Source: Sphingomonas ginsenosidivorax (GTDB lineage Bacteria; Pseudomonadota; Alphaproteobacteria; Sphingomonadales; Sphingomonadaceae). Taken from it: a stretch of DNA of 64,000 nt. Under the pieces are notes generated by a model. That model did no database searches, was not told the origin of the DNA, and worked only from the letters and a program-made list of their open reading frames with translations. Position numbers and translations under genes: made by a program. Of this stretch, positions 40,833 to 49,804 are shown one piece after another. Position 1 is the first letter of the stretch, and the number at the start of each line of letters is the position of its first letter. The stretch lies in NCBI RefSeq assembly GCF_007995065.1, contig NZ_VOQR01000001.1, forward strand, positions 1,367,001 through 1,431,000. The letters are read 5' to 3'.

Positions 40833-42491
40833 ATGCTGCGCGACCCATCGACCAAGTACCGACCCTTTCCCCAGGTAGATTTGCCCGACCGTCAGTGGCC
40901 GTCCAAGACGATCACCCAGCCCCCGCGCTGGCTGTCGACCGACCTCCGCGACGGCAACCAGGCGCTCATCGACCCGATGGACGCGGAAAAGAAGACGCGG
41001 TTCTTCGACCTGCTGATCAAGGTCGGCCTCAAGGAGATCGAGGTCGGCTTCCCGAGCGCCGGCGCCACCGAATTCGACTTCATCTCAGGCCTGGTGAAGA
41101 CTGGCCGCATCCCCGACGACGTCCTGATCCAGGTCCTGACGCAGTCGCGCCGCGACCTGATCGAGACCAGCTTTTCGAGCCTGATGGGCGCGAAGGCCGC
41201 GATCGTCCACCTCTACAACGCCGTCTCCCCCGCCTGGCGCAAGATCGTCTTCGGCATGGACCGCGCCCAGGTGAAGCAGATCGCGATCGACGGCGCCAAG
41301 GTGCTCCGCGACGAGGCCGCCAAGCAGCCCGACACGCAGTGGCATTTCGAATACAGCCCCGAGACCTTCTCGACCGCCGAACTCGATTTCTCGGTCGAGG
41401 TCTGCGAGGCGGTGATGGACATCCTGATGCCCACGCCCGGGCATCCGCTGATCCTCAACCTCCCCGCGACGGTCGAGGCCGCGAGCCCCAACGTCTATGC
41501 CGACCAGATCGAATGGTTCGGCAAACACATTCGCAACCGCGACTCAATCGTGATCAGCCTGCACCCGCACAACGACCGCGGCACCGGCGTCGCCGCCGCA
41601 GAGCTCGGCCTGATGGCGGGCGCCGACCGCGTCGAGGGCTGCCTGCTCGGCAATGGCGAGCGCACCGGCAACTGCGACCTCGTGACCGTCGCGCTCAACA
41701 TGTACACGCATGGTGTCGACCCGAAGATCCACTTCGACGACATCGACGAGATCATCAACACCGTCACCTATTGCAACCAGCTGCCCGTCCATCCGCGCCA
41801 TCCCTATGCGGGCGACCTGGTCTTCACCGCCTTCTCGGGCAGCCACCAGGACGCGATCAAGAAGGGCTTCGCCGCGCAGGACGCGCGCAACGACGATTTC
41901 TGGGAAGTCCCCTACCTGCCGATCGATCCCGCCGATCTCGGCCGCTCCTACGAGGCGGTGATCCGCGTGAACTCGCAGTCGGGCAAGGGCGGCGTCGCCT
42001 GGGTGATCGAGCAGGACAAGGGCCTCAAACTCCCCAAGCGCCTCCAGGCCGATTTCAGCCGCCACACCCAGGCGCTCGCCGACCGGACCAGCAAGGAACT
42101 CGACGCCAGCGACATCTGGAGCCTATTCGAGCGCACCTACCTGCCGCAGGCCACCGACCGGTTCGTGCTGCGCGACTATGAGGAGAGCGGCCAGGTCGGG
42201 CACCGCCTGTTCGTCGGCCATGTCGCGGTCGACGGCGAGGACCGGTCGATCTCGGGCCGCGGCAACGGCCTGATCTCGGGCGTGATCGCCGCGCTCGGCG
42301 AGAGCACCGGCCCGACGCTCGACGTGGTGGACTATAACGAGCACGCGATCGGCCACGGTGCCGATGCGCAGGCCGCCGCCTATGTCGAATGTCGCACTGC
42401 CGACGGCCGCACGGTGTTCGGCGTCGGGATCGACGGCGACATCGCCACCGCCTCGGTCCGCGCCGTTCTGAGCGCCGCCAACCGAGCCTGA
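40833..42491 (+). CDS. leuA: 2-isopropylmalate synthase (LeuA type 2)
   Basis: The 552-residue enzyme condenses 2-ketoisovalerate with acetyl-CoA in the first step specific to leucine. It belongs to the long alphaproteobacterial/fungal-like group starting [19 protein letters not shown]. The catalytic barrel has [54 protein letters not shown] and the metal motif [17 protein letters not shown]; the leucine-binding regulatory domain covers the last ~130 residues ([40 protein letters not shown]). A leucine-rich leader peptide and hairpins precede it, while a GAGAG ribosome site is weak. Confidence 0.96.
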   Translation: MLRDPSTKYRPFPQVDLPDRQWPSKTITQPPRWLSTDLRDGNQALIDPMDAEKKTRFFDLLIKVGLKEIEVGFPSAGATEFDFISGLVKTGRIPDDVLIQVLTQSRRDLIETSFSSLMGAKAAIVHLYNAVSPAWRKIVFGMDRAQVKQIAIDGAKVLRDEAAKQPDTQWHFEYSPETFSTAELDFSVEVCEAVMDILMPTPGHPLILNLPATVEAASPNVYADQIEWFGKHIRNRDSIVISLHPHNDRGTGVAAAELGLMAGADRVEGCLLGNGERTGNCDLVTVALNMYTHGVDPKIHFDDIDEIINTVTYCNQLPVHPRHPYAGDLVFTAFSGSHQDAIKKGFAAQDARNDDFWEVPYLPIDPADLGRSYEAVIRVNSQSGKGGVAWVIEQDKGLKLPKRLQADFSRHTQALADRTSKELDASDIWSLFERTYLPQATDRFVLRDYEESGQVGHRLFVGHVAVDGEDRSISGRGNGLISGVIAALGESTGPTLDVVDYNEHAIGHGADAQAAAYVECRTADGRTVFGVGIDGDIATASVRAVLSAANRA

Positions 42492-42495
42492 CGTG

Positions 42496-42592
42496 CTGCC
42501 CTCACCCTTCCCACCCGGCTGCGCCGGGCGGGCCCCTTCCCTCTCCCGTTGGGAGAGGGAGAGACGGCGAAGCCGGCGATGGGTGAGGGCAG
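42496..42592. repeat. Inverted repeat between convergent leuA and folB, probable bidirectional terminator
   Basis: CTGCCCTCACCC (42496-42507) is mirrored exactly by GGGTGAGGGCAG (42581-42592). Inside are two smaller hairpins (CCCGGCTGCGCCGGGCGGG and CCCTCTCCCGTTGGGAGAGG). It fills the space between the two convergent stop codons. Confidence 0.75.
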
Positions 42593-42598
42593 GCGCGC

Positions 42599-42946
42599 TT
42601 ACCGCTCGCGCGAAATCTCGCATCCGACCGCGGCATCCGGATACACGTCGGTCTTCATCGTCCGGACCCGGACCCGCCGGACCCGGGCATCCCCCAGGCA
42701 CAAAGCCGCGATCGCCTCGCACAGCGTTTCCTGCAGCGCGAACTTGCGCTCCGTCAGCGCCAGCACGCCCGCGCGGACGAAGTCATAGTCGAGCACCTGC
42801 TCGATCGCGTCCTCGCGCAGCGGCTCGGGATAGACCACGGTCATCTCGATCGAGACCATGACCCGCTGCGGCTCGACCTCATGCGGATGGATGCCGAGCC
42901 GGATCGCGATCGACAGGCTGTCGAGGATCGTGGTGAACTCAGCCAC
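42599..42946 (-). CDS. folB: Dihydroneopterin aldolase
   Basis: The 115-residue FolB converts dihydroneopterin to hydroxymethyl-dihydropterin and glycolaldehyde in folate synthesis. Visible are SIAIRLGIHPHEVEPQRVMV (with the family's active-site Glu22-like residue), VLDYDFVRAGVLAL (Tyr), and KFALQETLCEAIAALCLGD (the Lys/Glu pair). Length is typical. Its ATG at 42946 overlaps the end of the SDR gene by eight bases, so it is the last gene of the pterin operon. Confidence 0.93.
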   Translation of the reverse strand: MAEFTTILDSLSIAIRLGIHPHEVEPQRVMVSIEMTVVYPEPLREDAIEQVLDYDFVRAGVLALTERKFALQETLCEAIAALCLGDARVRRVRVRTMKTDVYPDAAVGCEISRER

Positions 42947-43700
42947 CGCGCGTCTCGAACATCACGTCGCGGGCGGACGGCAGAAACCGCTGCCCGCAAT
43001 CGACGTACAGGTTCTGCCCGGTGACGCCGCGCGCGCGCATCAGGTACGCGACCGCATCGGCCACGGCTTCCGCACCGACCGGCCGCTCGAGCAGGTTGCG
43101 GCTGGCAACCGCGGCGAACTCCGCTTCGGTCTGGTCCCCGCTCGGCAAGGTCAGCCCGGGCGACACCGCATTCACCCGGATCCGCGGCCCCAGCGCCTGC
43201 GCCAGCATCGTCGTCGCCCCCTCCAGCGCGACCTTCGCACAGGTGTAGGAGAAGAAATCGGGGTTCAGGTTCGCGACCTTCTGGTCGAGGATGTTGACCG
43301 CGCTCGCATCCGCCACGTCGTCCTGTCCCGCCAACGCCGATGCCAGCGCCGCCGGTGCACCGCAGTTGATCGCGGCAAGCTCGGCGAACACCGACGGATC
43401 GATCGCCCTCGGTTCGTCGAACGTGAACCGCGACGCCGAATTGACCAGTCCGTCGATCGGTCCCCCGGCGGCGTCCCGCGCCGCGGCGAACAGCGAGGCG
43501 ACGCCCGGCAGATCGGCAAGGTCCCCGACGATCGTGGCCGCCCGGCCGCCGGCGCGCTCGATCTCGGCGGCGAGATCGACCATCGCCCGATCGGCATGCC
43601 CCTGGTGGATGATTACGGCATGCCCGTCGGCCGCGAGGCGCCGCACGATCGCGGCGCCCAGTCGCCTCGCGCCACCGGTGACCAGGACCGTTCGCGTCAC
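42939..43700 (-). CDS. SDR family oxidoreductase, FolM/pteridine-reductase type
   Basis: Starting at the GTG that overlaps the folE stop (GTGA), the product has 253 residues. It is a classical short-chain dehydrogenase, with cofactor motif VLVTGGARRLGAAIVRRLAA: TGxxxRxG is the pattern of pteridine reductases and FolM rather than TGxxxGIG. Other parts are VNSASRFTFDE (equivalent to NNAS), the catalytic YTCAKVALEGATTML (Tyr-x3-Lys), and RVNAVSPGLTLPSGDQ. FolM reduces dihydromonapterin or dihydrofolate with NADPH. Location between folE and folB makes a pterin-reductase role very likely; an FolA-independent dihydrofolate reductase function is possible. Confidence 0.85.
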   Translation of the reverse strand: MTRTVLVTGGARRLGAAIVRRLAADGHAVIIHQGHADRAMVDLAAEIERAGGRAATIVGDLADLPGVASLFAAARDAAGGPIDGLVNSASRFTFDEPRAIDPSVFAELAAINCGAPAALASALAGQDDVADASAVNILDQKVANLNPDFFSYTCAKVALEGATTMLAQALGPRIRVNAVSPGLTLPSGDQTEAEFAAVASRNLLERPVGAEAVADAVAYLMRARGVTGQNLYVDCGQRFLPSARDVMFETRGG

Positions 43701-44320
43701 GCCCTGGCGCCCATCAACGCCAGCACCTCCTTGCGGCTGCGGTCGTCGTCGCGGAACACGCCCATCATCCGGCTGGTCACCATCGTGACGCCCGGCGTCC
43801 GTACGCCGCGCGCGGTCATGCATGCATGGCTCGCCTCGATCACCACGGCCACGCCCAACGGCTTCAAGTTATCCCAGATACAGTCCGCGACTTCGGCGGT
43901 CAGCCGCTCCTGGACCTGCAGCCGCCGCGCGAAGCCGTGCAGCACGCGCGCCAGCTTGGAAATGCCGACGACATGGTCGCGCGGCAGATAGGCGATGTGC
44001 GCCTTGCCGATGATCGGCGCCATGTGGTGCTCGCAATGCGACTGGAACGGGATGTCCTTGAGCAGCACGATCTCGTCATAGCCGCCGACCTCCTCGAACA
44101 CGCGCTCGAGATGGCGCGCGGGATCGTCGGCATAGCCGGCGCAATATTCCTTCCACGCGCGCGCCACGCGCCGCGGGGTGTCGACCAGCCCCTCGCGATC
44201 GGGATCGTCCCCCGACCAGCGGATCAGCGTGCGGATCGCCTCGGCGACGTCGGACGGCACCAGCGGCTTGCCGTCCGTGTCGATCTGATCGTGGCCTAGC
44301 GACGGGTAGGTATCGGACAT
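43697..44320 (-). CDS. folE: GTP cyclohydrolase I
   Basis: The 207-residue FolE makes dihydroneopterin triphosphate from GTP. The zinc and catalytic motif is QSHCEHHMAPIIGKAHIAYL, with the third ligand in ASHACMTARGVRTPG; other family segments are LVDTPRRVARAWKEYCAGYA and VVGISKLARVLHGFARRLQV, and TMVTSRMMGVFRDD near the end. I start at the ATG at 44320 (MSDTYPSLG); a TTG/GTG-type start twelve bases upstream is less likely. The gene lies only 31 bases downstream of the formylglutathione hydrolase gene, so it may be cotranscribed with the formaldehyde genes. Confidence 0.95.
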   Translation of the reverse strand: MSDTYPSLGHDQIDTDGKPLVPSDVAEAIRTLIRWSGDDPDREGLVDTPRRVARAWKEYCAGYADDPARHLERVFEEVGGYDEIVLLKDIPFQSHCEHHMAPIIGKAHIAYLPRDHVVGISKLARVLHGFARRLQVQERLTAEVADCIWDNLKPLGVAVVIEASHACMTARGVRTPGVTMVTSRMMGVFRDDDRSRKEVLALMGARA

Positions 44321-44351
44321 GCGCAGCTCCACAGTTTCACGACGGCATAGC

Positions 44352-45182
44352 TCAACTCAAGCGCGCTGCGTGCCACTCAACATGATCCGCTATGAACGTC
44401 GAAACGAAGCTATAGCTATGATCATAGCCCGGCTGCATCCGCAGCGTCAGGGGAATTCCGGCCGTCTCGCAGGCCGCCGCCAGTAGTTCGGGCTTCAACT
44501 GCTCGGTCAGAAAAGCGTCCGCCTGCCCTTGATCCACCAGGATTTCCTCGGCGCGCGCACCATCCTCGATGAGCGCGCACGCGTCATAGGCACGCCAGGC
44601 GGCACGGTCCGGACCGAGATATCGCTCCAGCGCTTTCTCGCCCCAGGGGCACCGGAGCGGCGATGCGATCGGGGCGAACGCCGAGATGCTGCGAAACCGG
44701 TCCGGGTTCCGCAAGGCGATCGTCAGCGCGCCGTGGCCGCCCATCGAGTGCCCGGTAATCCCCTGCCGCGCCATGTCGACCGGGAAGTGCGCGGCGATCA
44801 GGGCCGGCAGTTCGTCCTCGACATAGCTGCGCATCCGGAAATTGGTCGCCCAAGGGTCTTGCGTGGCGTCGACGTAGAAGCCTGCACCCTGCCCGAAGTC
44901 ATAGGCGTCGTCGTCGGGCACGCCGTCGCCGCGCGGGCTCGTATCCGGCGCGACGAAGACGATCCCCGCCTCCGCACAGGCGCGACGATACTCGCCCTTG
45001 TCCATGACGTTGGCGTGGGTGCACGTCAGTCCCGACAGATACCACAGCACCGGCAGGCGCGCGCCGTCCTGATGCGGCGGCACATAGACCGCGAAGGTCA
45101 TGTCGGTGCCGGTGACGGTCGAGGCGTGGCGGTACACCCCCTGAACGCCCCCATGGGCCTTGGCCGTCGAGATGGTTTCCAT
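44352..45182 (-). CDS. fghA: S-formylglutathione hydrolase
   Basis: From the ATG at 45182 (METISTAKAHGGVQGVYRHA) the enzyme has 276 residues, the family length. It hydrolyses S-formylglutathione to formate and glutathione. The alpha/beta-hydrolase nucleophile is in ITGHSMGGHGALTIALRNPD; LTCTHANVMDKGEYRRACAE and ASPRGDGV-like DTSPRGDGVPDDDAYDFGQG are diagnostic of esterase D/FGH; the final catalytic His is in GYDHSYSFVSTF. An upstream ATG at 45206 is in frame but not typical. It is 26 bases downstream of the adhC gene, completing glutathione-dependent formaldehyde oxidation. Confidence 0.94.
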   Translation of the reverse strand: METISTAKAHGGVQGVYRHASTVTGTDMTFAVYVPPHQDGARLPVLWYLSGLTCTHANVMDKGEYRRACAEAGIVFVAPDTSPRGDGVPDDDAYDFGQGAGFYVDATQDPWATNFRMRSYVEDELPALIAAHFPVDMARQGITGHSMGGHGALTIALRNPDRFRSISAFAPIASPLRCPWGEKALERYLGPDRAAWRAYDACALIEDGARAEEILVDQGQADAFLTEQLKPELLAAACETAGIPLTLRMQPGYDHSYSFVSTFIADHVEWHAARLS

Positions 45183-45208
45183 GCGCGCCTCCGTCGTGTC
45201 GACCATCG

Positions 45209-46327
45209 TCAGTAGATCACGACGCTGCGGATGCTCTCGCCCGCATGCATCAGATCGAACCCCTTGTTGATCTCGTCCAGCGTCAGCCGGTGCGTGATCA
45301 TCGGGTCGATCTGGATCATGCCGTTCATGTACCAGTCGACGATCTTCGGCGTGTCGGTCCGCCCGCGCGCGCCACCGAACGCGGTGCCGCGCCAGTTTCG
45401 CCCGGTGACGAGCTGGAACGGCCGGGTCGAGATCTCCTTGCCCGCCTCGGCCACGCCGATCACGATCGACGTGCCCCAACCGCGATGGCACGCCTCGAGC
45501 GCCTGCCGCATCACCGTCGTGTTGCCGGTCGCGTCGAAGGTGAAGTCCGCGCCACCGTCGGTCAGCGCGACGATGTGCGCAACGATGTCGCCCCCCAAAA
45601 CCGATGGGTCCTTGGGGTTCGCGAAATGCGTCATGCCGAAGCGCCGGCCCCATTCCTCGCGGTCGGGGTTGATGTCGACGCCGACGATCATCCCCGCGCC
45701 CGCCAGCTTCGCGCCCTGGATCACGTTCAGCCCGATCCCGCCCAGCCCGAACACCACGACCGTGTCGCCCGGCTGCACCTTGGCGGTATGCACCACCGCG
45801 CCGACCCCGGTCGTCACGCCGCAGCCGATATAGCAGCTCGTGTCGAACGGCGCGTCGGTCCGGATCTTCGCGACCGCAATCTCCGGCAGGACCGTGAAGT
45901 TCGAAAAGGTCGAGCAGCCCATGTAATGGAAGATCGGCTGGCCCTTGTAGCTGAACCGCGTCGTCCCGTCGGGCATCAGGCCCTTCCCCTGCGTAGCACG
46001 GATCGCGGTGCACAGGTTGGTCTTCTGGCTCAGGCACGACTTACACTGGCGGCACTCGGGGGTGTAGAGCGGGATAACATGATCGCCGACCGCGACGCTG
46101 GTCACGCCCGTGCCGATCTCGCGGACGATACCGGCGCCTTCATGGCCCAGCACGCTCGGGAAAAGGCCTTCCGAATCAAGTCCGTCCAGCGTGTAGGCGT
46201 CGGTGTGGCAGATGCCCGTCGCCATGATTTCGACCAGAACCTCGCCGGATTTCGGCCCCTCGAGGTCGAGTTCGACGATTTCCAGTGGTTTTTTTGCCTC
46301 GAAGGCAACGGCGGCGCGGGTTTTCAT
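45209..46327 (-). CDS. adhC: S-(hydroxymethyl)glutathione dehydrogenase / class III alcohol dehydrogenase
   Basis: The 372-residue zinc enzyme ([20 protein letters not shown]) oxidises the glutathione adduct of formaldehyde and also reduces S-nitrosoglutathione. Catalytic zinc ligands are in [24 protein letters not shown] and [15 protein letters not shown]; the structural zinc site is the four-Cys group [17 protein letters not shown]. The NAD fold has [20 protein letters not shown]. Upstream extension to 46393 is unlikely because the family starts at this ATG. The gene is divergent from the HVA-TUDOR gene at 46448; the 120 bases between should hold its promoter. Confidence 0.95.
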   Translation of the reverse strand: MKTRAAVAFEAKKPLEIVELDLEGPKSGEVLVEIMATGICHTDAYTLDGLDSEGLFPSVLGHEGAGIVREIGTGVTSVAVGDHVIPLYTPECRQCKSCLSQKTNLCTAIRATQGKGLMPDGTTRFSYKGQPIFHYMGCSTFSNFTVLPEIAVAKIRTDAPFDTSCYIGCGVTTGVGAVVHTAKVQPGDTVVVFGLGGIGLNVIQGAKLAGAGMIVGVDINPDREEWGRRFGMTHFANPKDPSVLGGDIVAHIVALTDGGADFTFDATGNTTVMRQALEACHRGWGTSIVIGVAEAGKEISTRPFQLVTGRNWRGTAFGGARGRTDTPKIVDWYMNGMIQIDPMITHRLTLDEINKGFDLMHAGESIRSVVIY

Positions 46328-46447
46328 GGCAGTCGATCTCCTGGGTTCGCGCCTGATGCCGCCTGATCGTGCGTTCCGCAACCGCCGCGACACGCAACCA
46401 AAACCGTCGTCGGGCGATTAATTCAGCAAGACCAAGGAGATGGGCTG

Positions 46448-46666
46448 ATGACGAAGGCAAAGGACGACGAACCCAAAAAGGGCGACGAGGTCACCTGGAA
46501 CAGCCATGGCGGCACCGCTCACGGCAAGGTCGTGAAGAAGCAGACCAGTGACACGACGATCAAGAGCCATACCGTACGCGCGTCGAAGGACGATCCGCAG
46601 TACATCGTAGAGAGTGACAAGGGCGGAAAGGCAGCGCACAAGGCGTCCGCGCTCAAAAAAGCGTGA
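46448..46666 (+). CDS. Small HVA/TUDOR-domain protein (DUF2945)
   Basis: The 72-residue basic protein reads KKGDEVTWNSHGGTAHGKVV then DTTIKSHTVRASKDDPQYIV, ESDKGGKAAHKASALKK. This is the hypervirulence-associated TUDOR-type SH3-like barrel found in many bacteria, of unknown role. AAGGAGATGGGCTG precedes the ATG, an excellent ribosome site. It is followed after 51 bases by a SWIB-domain gene; both domain types are eukaryote-like chromatin folds, used here as small bacterial proteins. Confidence 0.88.
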   Translation: MTKAKDDEPKKGDEVTWNSHGGTAHGKVVKKQTSDTTIKSHTVRASKDDPQYIVESDKGGKAAHKASALKKA

Positions 46667-46717
46667 CCAACCGCGCCCTTGCGAAGCGGCATGCGGCGCG
46701 AACAGGAAGGAATGCTT

Positions 46718-46978
46718 ATGGCTACAGCTCCCAAGACCGGCGGCATCCACGCCCCCGTTCAGCCCTCACCCGAACTCGCCGAGATCGTCGGCAAGGACAA
46801 GCTGCCCCGCAGCGAGGTCATCAGCAAGGTGTGGGTCTATATCAAGGAGCACAACCTCCAGAATCCCGAGAACAAGCGCGAGATTCTGGCGGATGAGAAG
46901 CTGAAGAAGGTCTTCGGCCGCGACAAGTGCACGATGTTCGAGATGAACAAGTACATCGCACAGCACGTCAAGGCGTAA
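46718..46978 (+). CDS. SWIB/MDM2 domain protein
   Basis: The 86-residue protein (MATAPKTGGIHAPVQPSPEL) is almost entirely a SWIB domain: LPRSEVISKVWVYIKEHNLQ, NPENKREILADEKLKKVFGR, CTMFEMNKYIAQHVK. Such domains occur in chromatin-remodelling proteins of eukaryotes and in chlamydiae and a range of alphaproteobacteria; their bacterial role is probably DNA-associated but not established. AGGAAGGA lies six bases before the ATG at 46718. A strong hairpin follows the stop by nine bases. Confidence 0.92.
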   Translation: MATAPKTGGIHAPVQPSPELAEIVGKDKLPRSEVISKVWVYIKEHNLQNPENKREILADEKLKKVFGRDKCTMFEMNKYIAQHVKA

Positions 46979-46987
46979 GCCTGTCGC

Positions 46988-47024
46988 AAGCGGCGGTCGT
47001 TACCGCTGGGTAACGCCGCCGCTT
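46988..47024 (+). terminator. Strong hairpin after the SWIB gene
   Basis: AAGCGGCGG (46988-46996) pairs perfectly with CCGCCGCTT (47016-47024), with GTTACC/GGTAAC pairing inside. No U-run follows, so this is a terminator-like hairpin rather than a textbook intrinsic terminator. Confidence 0.6.
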
Positions 47025-47062
47025 GATCGACCCTCCCGCTCGGCTTAGAGGCCGATGAGAGT

Positions 47063-47139
47063 GCCCCCGTAGCTCAGCCGGATAGAGCGACGGTTTCCTA
47101 AACCGTAGGCCGCGTGTTCAAATCTCGCCGGGGGCACCA
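47063..47139 (+). tRNA. tRNA-Arg (anticodon CCT)
   Basis: The 77 bases fold as a complete cloverleaf. The acceptor stem is GCCCCCG/CGGGGGC with discriminator A and an encoded CCA end; the D arm is GCTC/GAGC; the anticodon stem is ACGGT/ACCGT with loop TTCCTAA, giving anticodon CCT, which reads the rare AGG codon. The T arm GCGTG-TTCAAAT-CTCGC contains one T-T mismatch. A single copy is seen in the window. Confidence 0.95.
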
Positions 47140-47190
47140 GCTTTCGAACCCACCACGTCCGGCTATCGCGTCGCCTTCTCGAAGGAAGGC

Positions 47191-47217
47191 GAGCGCGGTC
47201 GGGTTGTGACCGCGCTC
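47191..47217. terminator. Hairpin between tRNA-Arg and the TonB receptor gene
   Basis: GAGCGCGGTC (47191-47200) pairs perfectly with GACCGCGCTC (47208-47217) around a seven-base loop. It sits six bases after the minus-strand receptor stop and 52 bases after the tRNA, and may end transcription from both directions. There is no U-run. Confidence 0.55.
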
Positions 47218-47223
47218 GATCGA

Positions 47224-49578
47224 TCAGCGGAACTTGCCGCTCAGCTGCACGCCGATGACGCGCGGCTCGTTGAAGACGGCGGCCATGTAGTTTTCGATGA
47301 CGCCCTTCAGGTTCTTCTCGTTGGTGATGTTGCGCGCGAACGCGGCCAGCTCCCAGCTGTCGTCCGGTGCGGCATAGCCGACCTTCAGACCGCCCTCGAA
47401 GTTGCCGTTCGCAGTGAACTCCCTGGTCTTGTACAGCACGAACTGCGTGTAGCCCTGGATATTGAAGTCGCCGGCGATGAACACGCGCGCGCCGTTGCCG
47501 ACCGGCTGGTCGTAGCGCGCGGTGATGTCGACATTGTACTCGGGCGCGTTGGGCAGCGGGTTGCCGTTGATCTGCGCCAGCACCGCGGGCGACCCGAAGA
47601 TCGTCCGCGTGATCGTCGGATCCTCGACCGTGCACACCACCACGCCATTGAGCGCGCAGACCTGCGCATAGACGCGTGTGTCCTTGATCTCGCTGTGCAG
47701 CAGGCTGAGGCCCAGGCCCAGCGACAGGTTGCGCACCGGCCGCCAGTTGGCCTCGCCCTCGAAGCCGTACGCGTCCGCCTTGTCGGCATTGAACAGCACG
47801 CCGTTGCCGTTGGCGTCGTTGCCGTTCAGCTGGATATCGCTGACCCGGTAGCCGAAGATCGTGCCGTTGAGCGTCAGCGTGTTGTCGAGCAGCCTGGTCT
47901 TGATGCCCGTCTCCCACGACAGGATCGTCTCGGAATCGGCGGTCGTGAAGTCCGAATTGAACACCGCCGATCGACCCTGGATCGTCGGCCCGCGGAAGCC
48001 GCGCGCGACCCGGCTGTACAGGCTGACGTCGGGGCTCGCCTCATACAGCACGCTGACGTCCCAGCTCGGCTGGGTGTCCTTGAGCGTCACGTCGCGGCGC
48101 CCGCTCGCGGGATACTGGTTGACGCCCGCCGCGGTCGCCGAGGTCTTGAGGAGCTGCGTGCGCTTCTTGTCCTCGGTGATCCGCCCGCCGGCGGTCAGCG
48201 TCAGTCTGTCGTCGAGCTTGTAGCTCAGCTGGCCGAACCCGGCCCAGGACGTGTTGACGTCGTGCAGCCGCACCCAGTTGTTCGGGTTCGGACCCACCCC
48301 GTTGAGGTCGGGGCGGACGAGGAAATAGCCGCGCTGGTAGAAGTCGGTGATGTCGCGGCTTTCGAAATACATGCCGCCGACCTGCCAGTTGAAGCGATCG
48401 CCGCCGGGGCTGGCGAGCCGCACTTCCTGCGTCCACTGGTCGAGATCGCGGATCTGGCCCTGGCTCTGGCCATAGGACGGACGGCCCGGGAAGTTCGCGG
48501 CCGCGCCGCCATCGGTATCGCCGCGGCTGAAGCCCGACGTGGTCTCGTAGGCGGTGATCGAGGTCAGGACTGCGGGCCCGAAATCGTACGACGCGCGCGC
48601 CGAGCCGCCATAGGTGTTGTAGCTCTGCGGGTTGTCGTTGCCTTCGTCGAGCGAAACCGAGCCGCGCGGCTCGTTCTCGACGCTGTTCGAGCCCTTGCGC
48701 AGCGCACCGCGGTGGAACAGCGTCGAGGTGCCGTCATACCAGCGCGCATGCCCCGACAGGTCGACCGAGAACTTCTCGCCCGGCGTGAACAGCAGCTGCC
48801 CGCGTACGTTGCGGTCGTCGAAGCCACCCATAGCGTTCTTGCGCGGCGTCGCGGTGTTGTCGGCGCTGACCCCGTTGAAGCGGTTGTCGACGAAGTTCGC
48901 GCGGTGCTGGACCAGCGTCGAGAGGCGGAACGCGAGCAGCCCGTCGATTAGCGGTCCGCCGAAGCCGGTGTCGAGGTTGGTCGTGTAGTTGGTCCCGACC
49001 GACATCGTCGCGCGTCCCTGGAACGTCTGGGTCGGCTTGTAGGTGTCGAACTTGATGATGCCGGCCGTGGTGTTGCGCCCGAACAGCGACCCCTGCGGCC
49101 CGCGCAGAACCTCGACCTGCTGGACGTCGTAGACCGGGTTCGACTTCAGCACGACATGCTCGAGCACGACGTCGTCCTGGATGATCGACACCGGCTGCGA
49201 CGCGCCGAGATAGAAATCGATGTTGCCGAGGCCACGGATGTAGAAGCGCGGGAAGATGCGGCCGGTGGTCGTCTCGACGTACAGGCCGGGGACGCGGCCC
49301 GACAGCGAGAGCAACGTGTCGTCGCCGCCCGACGTGTAATCGCGAAGCTGGTCGCCGGCGACGACGCCGACCGATACCGGCACCTTCTGCAGGTTCTCGG
49401 ACCGCCGCTCGGCCGTCACGACGATGTCGCCGACGCCGTCCTCGGGCGTAGCAGCCATAGCATCCTGCGCGGCCTGGGTGGTGCTGACGTCCTGCGCGTG
49501 GGCGATGCCCGGGCAGGCCAGCACGCCGAGCGCGCCGGTCAACAGGAAGCGGGTCCGCAAGGCGGCAATCTTGGTCAC
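47224..49578 (-). CDS. TonB-dependent outer-membrane receptor
   Basis: I start at the GTG at 49578, with AAGGGGAATTTC directly ahead; a TTG eight codons upstream is less likely. The 784-residue protein has a signal peptide ending GIAHAQD, a TonB box-like DIVVTAERR (about residue 50), a plug domain (GRVPGLYVETTTGRIFPRFY, RGPQGSLFGRNTTAGIIKFD) and a 22-strand barrel ending in the aromatic strand GVQLSGKFR. The plug is of the siderophore/catecholate-receptor kind, but the substrate is unknown. It is downstream of a GH130 gene on the same strand, separated by about 226 bases, so a carbohydrate-linked role is also possible. Confidence 0.92.
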   Translation of the reverse strand: MTKIAALRTRFLLTGALGVLACPGIAHAQDVSTTQAAQDAMAATPEDGVGDIVVTAERRSENLQKVPVSVGVVAGDQLRDYTSGGDDTLLSLSGRVPGLYVETTTGRIFPRFYIRGLGNIDFYLGASQPVSIIQDDVVLEHVVLKSNPVYDVQQVEVLRGPQGSLFGRNTTAGIIKFDTYKPTQTFQGRATMSVGTNYTTNLDTGFGGPLIDGLLAFRLSTLVQHRANFVDNRFNGVSADNTATPRKNAMGGFDDRNVRGQLLFTPGEKFSVDLSGHARWYDGTSTLFHRGALRKGSNSVENEPRGSVSLDEGNDNPQSYNTYGGSARASYDFGPAVLTSITAYETTSGFSRGDTDGGAAANFPGRPSYGQSQGQIRDLDQWTQEVRLASPGGDRFNWQVGGMYFESRDITDFYQRGYFLVRPDLNGVGPNPNNWVRLHDVNTSWAGFGQLSYKLDDRLTLTAGGRITEDKKRTQLLKTSATAAGVNQYPASGRRDVTLKDTQPSWDVSVLYEASPDVSLYSRVARGFRGPTIQGRSAVFNSDFTTADSETILSWETGIKTRLLDNTLTLNGTIFGYRVSDIQLNGNDANGNGVLFNADKADAYGFEGEANWRPVRNLSLGLGLSLLHSEIKDTRVYAQVCALNGVVVCTVEDPTITRTIFGSPAVLAQINGNPLPNAPEYNVDITARYDQPVGNGARVFIAGDFNIQGYTQFVLYKTREFTANGNFEGGLKVGYAAPDDSWELAAFARNITNEKNLKGVIENYMAAVFNEPRVIGVQLSGKFR

Positions 49579-49804
49579 GAAATTCCCCTTTGAAGTCTGC
49601 AAGGTGCCCTGGTCCGGCTACGTCGTTCGATCGCGTAGCGGTACGTCACACAGCGCGGCCCTTACGGGGAGAATGTGACATGTTCGCGGCATGCAGACGG
49701 CCCTTGTCGTCTGCGCTGCGGAAGCCTGTTGCAGGCGAGCTACGCGGACCCGCCCGGCGTCCTACCGCCGGGCGAAAGGCCGCATGATCCTCACGACGCT
49801 GCAA

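Noticed and set aside
44321..44351. A tetrahydrofolate riboswitch upstream of folE, known from some alphaproteobacteria.
   Set aside because: Only 31 bases separate fghA and folE, too short for the aptamer, and no fitting fold was seen.
47063..47217. tRNA-Arg as the attachment site of an integrated element.
   Set aside because: No integrase, no duplicated tRNA 3' end and no change of gene content or composition downstream.
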